A stretch of 7,398 bases of DNA from an uncultured Eubacteriales bacterium (GTDB lineage: Bacteria > Bacillota > Clostridia > Oscillospirales > QAKW01), in the NCBI GenBank assembly GCA_934378025.1, contig CAKRPM010000063.1, positions 1 to 7,398 on the forward strand, in the 5' to 3' direction. Under the pieces are notes generated by a model that saw nothing but the letters and a program-made list of their open reading frames with translations, had not been told where the DNA came from and ran no database searches. Both the position numbers and the translations under genes were made by a program. Numbering within the stretch: position 1 is the first letter of the stretch; every line of letters starts with the position of its first letter. Positions 5,710 through 7,398 of this stretch are shown here, piece after piece.

Positions 5710-7398
5710 ATGTGTGGAATTATCGGTTATATCGGCGACAGAGAAGCGCCGCAGGTTCTCATTAACGGTTTGCAAAAGCTGGAATATCGGGGCTATGACT
5801 CCGCCGGCATCGCCGTTTTTGATCACCGAGAAATCAAAGTCATTAAAACACAGGGGAAGGTCAATGAATTATCCCGCAAAACCGCGGCGGCGCACTTAAG
5901 CGATGTGCACTGCGGCATCGGGCACACAAGATGGGCGACGCACGGCGAACCCAGCGATATCAACGCACACCCGCACAAAGTCGGGCGTGTAACATTGGTG
6001 CACAACGGCATCATTGAAAATTACTTGGAACTGAAAGAAAAATTCCATCCCAATCCCGTTTCCCAAACCGATACGGAGATTGCTGCCGCCGTCATCAATG
6101 CCTGCTATCACGGCGATCCGCAAAAGGCGATTTTTGATGCCATTCAGATGTTTCACGGTTCCTACGCGCTTTGCATCATGTTCAGCGACATTCCGGATAC
6201 GGTATTTGCCATTCGTCAGGCCTCGCCGCTGATCGTCGCAAAGGGAGAAAACGAGAGCTTTTTGGCCTCGGACGTTCCCGCCATTTTGGCCTACACCAAA
6301 AACTACTATTTGCCTGAAAAAGGCGAGCTTGCCATTTTGACCAAAAACGAAGTCCGCTTTGTGGATCAAGACGGCACGCCGATCGAAAAAACACTCAAAA
6401 CGGCCGACTGGGACGAAGCTGCGGCGCAGAAAAACGGATTTGATCACTTTATGCTCAAGGAAATTCATGAGCAACCCGCTGTGATTGAGCAAACCATTTT
6501 GAAATACAAAAACGATTTCACCATTTTTGAAAACGAAACGTTTGATTTCACCGTAAAAGGCAACATACATATTGTTGCCTGCGGCAGCGCCTATCATGCG
6601 GGGCTGATGGGGAAATACGCCATCGAAAAGCTGGCGCGTATCCCTGTTATTCCGCATATTGCCAGCGAATTTCGGTATGACCACCCGATTTTGCATCCGG
6701 AAGATCTGGTCATTGCAATTTCTCAGTCCGGTGAAACGGCGGATACGCTTGCGGCCGTGCGTCTTGCCAAAGAACACAATGTGCGGACGCTTGGCATCGT
6801 CAACGTGCGCGGATCTTCCCTCTCCCGTATGGCGGATCACACGCTGTACACCTTGGCGGGGCCGGAAATTGCCGTCGCCACCACAAAGGCCTACCTTTGT
6901 CAGGTTTGCCTGCTGCAGCTGCTGGCAGTAAAGTTTGCCGGCAATCGGCTGACCATGCAGGAATATAAAGATATGATGGTTGCTTTTGAGCAATTGCCCG
7001 GGCAAATCGAGGCCGCCCTTTCCTTTAAAGAAACCGCACAAAAACTTGCCGTTCATTACAAAGGCGTGGAGCATGTATTTTTCATGGGGCGCGGTCAGGA
7101 CTACTGCCTGGCGATGGAGGCTTCCTTAAAGTTAAAAGAAATTTCCTATATTCATTCCGAAGCCTATGCGGCCGGTGAATTAAAACACGGTACCATTTCA
7201 CTGATCACCGATCAAACGCCGGTAATCGCCATCATGACCGATCAGGCACGTTTACCGAAAACCGTTTCAAATCTCAAAGAGGTAAAAGCCCGCGGCGCGT
7301 ATGTTACAAGCGTAACCTACGAAAATGTCGACACATCGGACTATACCGATTGCCAGATCAAGATTGCCCCAACCAGTGAAATCTGGTTGGGGCAATCT
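5710..7398 (+). CDS. glmS: Glutamine-fructose-6-phosphate aminotransferase (GlmS), C-terminus missing
   Basis: GlmS converts fructose-6-phosphate and glutamine to glucosamine-6-phosphate, the first committed step to UDP-GlcNAc and peptidoglycan. It is cytoplasmic. The frame gives 563 residues against about 600 for the family. Residues 1-240 are the class II glutaminase domain: Cys2 becomes the N-terminal nucleophile after Met removal, and YRGYDSAG (26-33), GHTRWATHG (71-79), HNGIIEN (98-104) and SQTDTE (118-123) line the active site. The first SIS domain has CGSAYHAG (292-299), SQSGETADT (338-346), SSLSR (369-373) and EIAVATTKAY (386-395). The second has MGRGQDY (459-465) and KLKEISYIHSEAYAAGELKHG, including E477 and H493, which match E. 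coli Glu488 and His504. The C-terminal tail with the catalytic lysine is absent. Residues 558-563 (IWLGQS) do not fit the family and come from the right arm of an inverted repeat, so the real sequence probably ends near 7382. No glmS ribozyme is seen upstream. Confidence 0.95.
   Translation, partial: MCGIIGYIGDREAPQVLINGLQKLEYRGYDSAGIAVFDHREIKVIKTQGKVNELSRKTAAAHLSDVHCGIGHTRWATHGEPSDINAHPHKVGRVTLVHNGIIENYLELKEKFHPNPVSQTDTEIAAAVINACYHGDPQKAIFDAIQMFHGSYALCIMFSDIPDTVFAIRQASPLIVAKGENESFLASDVPAILAYTKNYYLPEKGELAILTKNEVRFVDQDGTPIEKTLKTADWDEAAAQKNGFDHFMLKEIHEQPAVIEQTILKYKNDFTIFENETFDFTVKGNIHIVACGSAYHAGLMGKYAIEKLARIPVIPHIASEFRYDHPILHPEDLVIAISQSGETADTLAAVRLAKEHNVRTLGIVNVRGSSLSRMADHTLYTLAGPEIAVATTKAYLCQVCLLQLLAVKFAGNRLTMQEYKDMMVAFEQLPGQIEAALSFKETAQKLAVHYKGVEHVFFMGRGQDYCLAMEASLKLKEISYIHSEAYAAGELKHGTISLITDQTPVIAIMTDQARLPKTVSNLKEVKARGAYVTSVTYENVDTSDYTDCQIKIAPTSEIWLGQS
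7361..7398. repeat. Perfect 16-base inverted repeat ending at the window edge
   Basis: AGATTGCCCCAACCAG (7361-7376) and CTGGTTGGGGCAATCT (7383-7398) are exact reverse complements around the 6-base loop TGAAAT. The right arm runs to the last base of the window and falls where GlmS should continue with conserved sequence. The most likely reading is a fold-back at a contig end rather than a biological hairpin. Confidence 0.9.

Noticed and set aside
5896..7074. 392-codon open frame on the minus strand inside glmS
   Set aside because: It lies fully antisense to a strongly recognisable GlmS, shows no known motif, and is explained by codon bias of the sense gene.

Overview
The window looks like a piece of a Gram-positive Bacillota genome, most likely from the class Clostridia; no finer placement is supported. 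The evidence is strong AGGAGG-type ribosome binding sites, a near-consensus vegetative promoter (TTGACT, 17 bases, TATAAT), AT-rich intergenic DNA next to coding DNA of more balanced composition, and a large secreted protein built from right-handed beta-helix and cadherin-like beta-sandwich modules. The window contains only three genes, and two of them run off its ends.

Layout. Positions 4215 down to 1 (minus strand) hold one uninterrupted frame of 1405 codons. It encodes the N-terminal part of a very large exported repeat protein: signal peptide, beta-helix module A, one beta-sandwich, beta-helix module B, then at least five more beta-sandwich repeats, with the C-terminus outside the window. 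Positions 4216-4631 are a divergent, AT-rich intergenic region. It carries a convincing promoter for the surface protein, a weaker promoter candidate for the plus-strand genes, two small AT-rich hairpins and a 9-base motif repeated 21 bases apart. Positions 4632-5681 (plus) encode a GlmU-type left-handed beta-helix acetyltransferase whose N-terminal half is far shorter than normal and lacks the uridylyltransferase signature. Positions 5710-7398 (plus) encode GlmS, glucosamine-6-phosphate synthase, cut about 40 residues before its end.

How the genes fit together. GlmS makes glucosamine-6-phosphate and the GlmU acetyltransferase domain makes N-acetylglucosamine-1-phosphate. The 28-base gap suggests one operon feeding UDP-GlcNAc and peptidoglycan synthesis. 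The phosphoglucosamine mutase (GlmM) between these steps, and the uridylyltransferase step apparently lost from this GlmU, must be encoded elsewhere. The surface protein is transcribed away from this operon; sharing an intergenic region is the only link visible here.

Most notable points: the reduced GlmU with an intact acetyltransferase site, the duplicated beta-helix module in the surface protein, and a perfect 16-base inverted repeat ending exactly at the right edge of the window. That repeat replaces expected GlmS sequence and looks like a fold-back assembly or library artefact. I found no RNA genes, CRISPR arrays, insertion sequences or defence-type systems.
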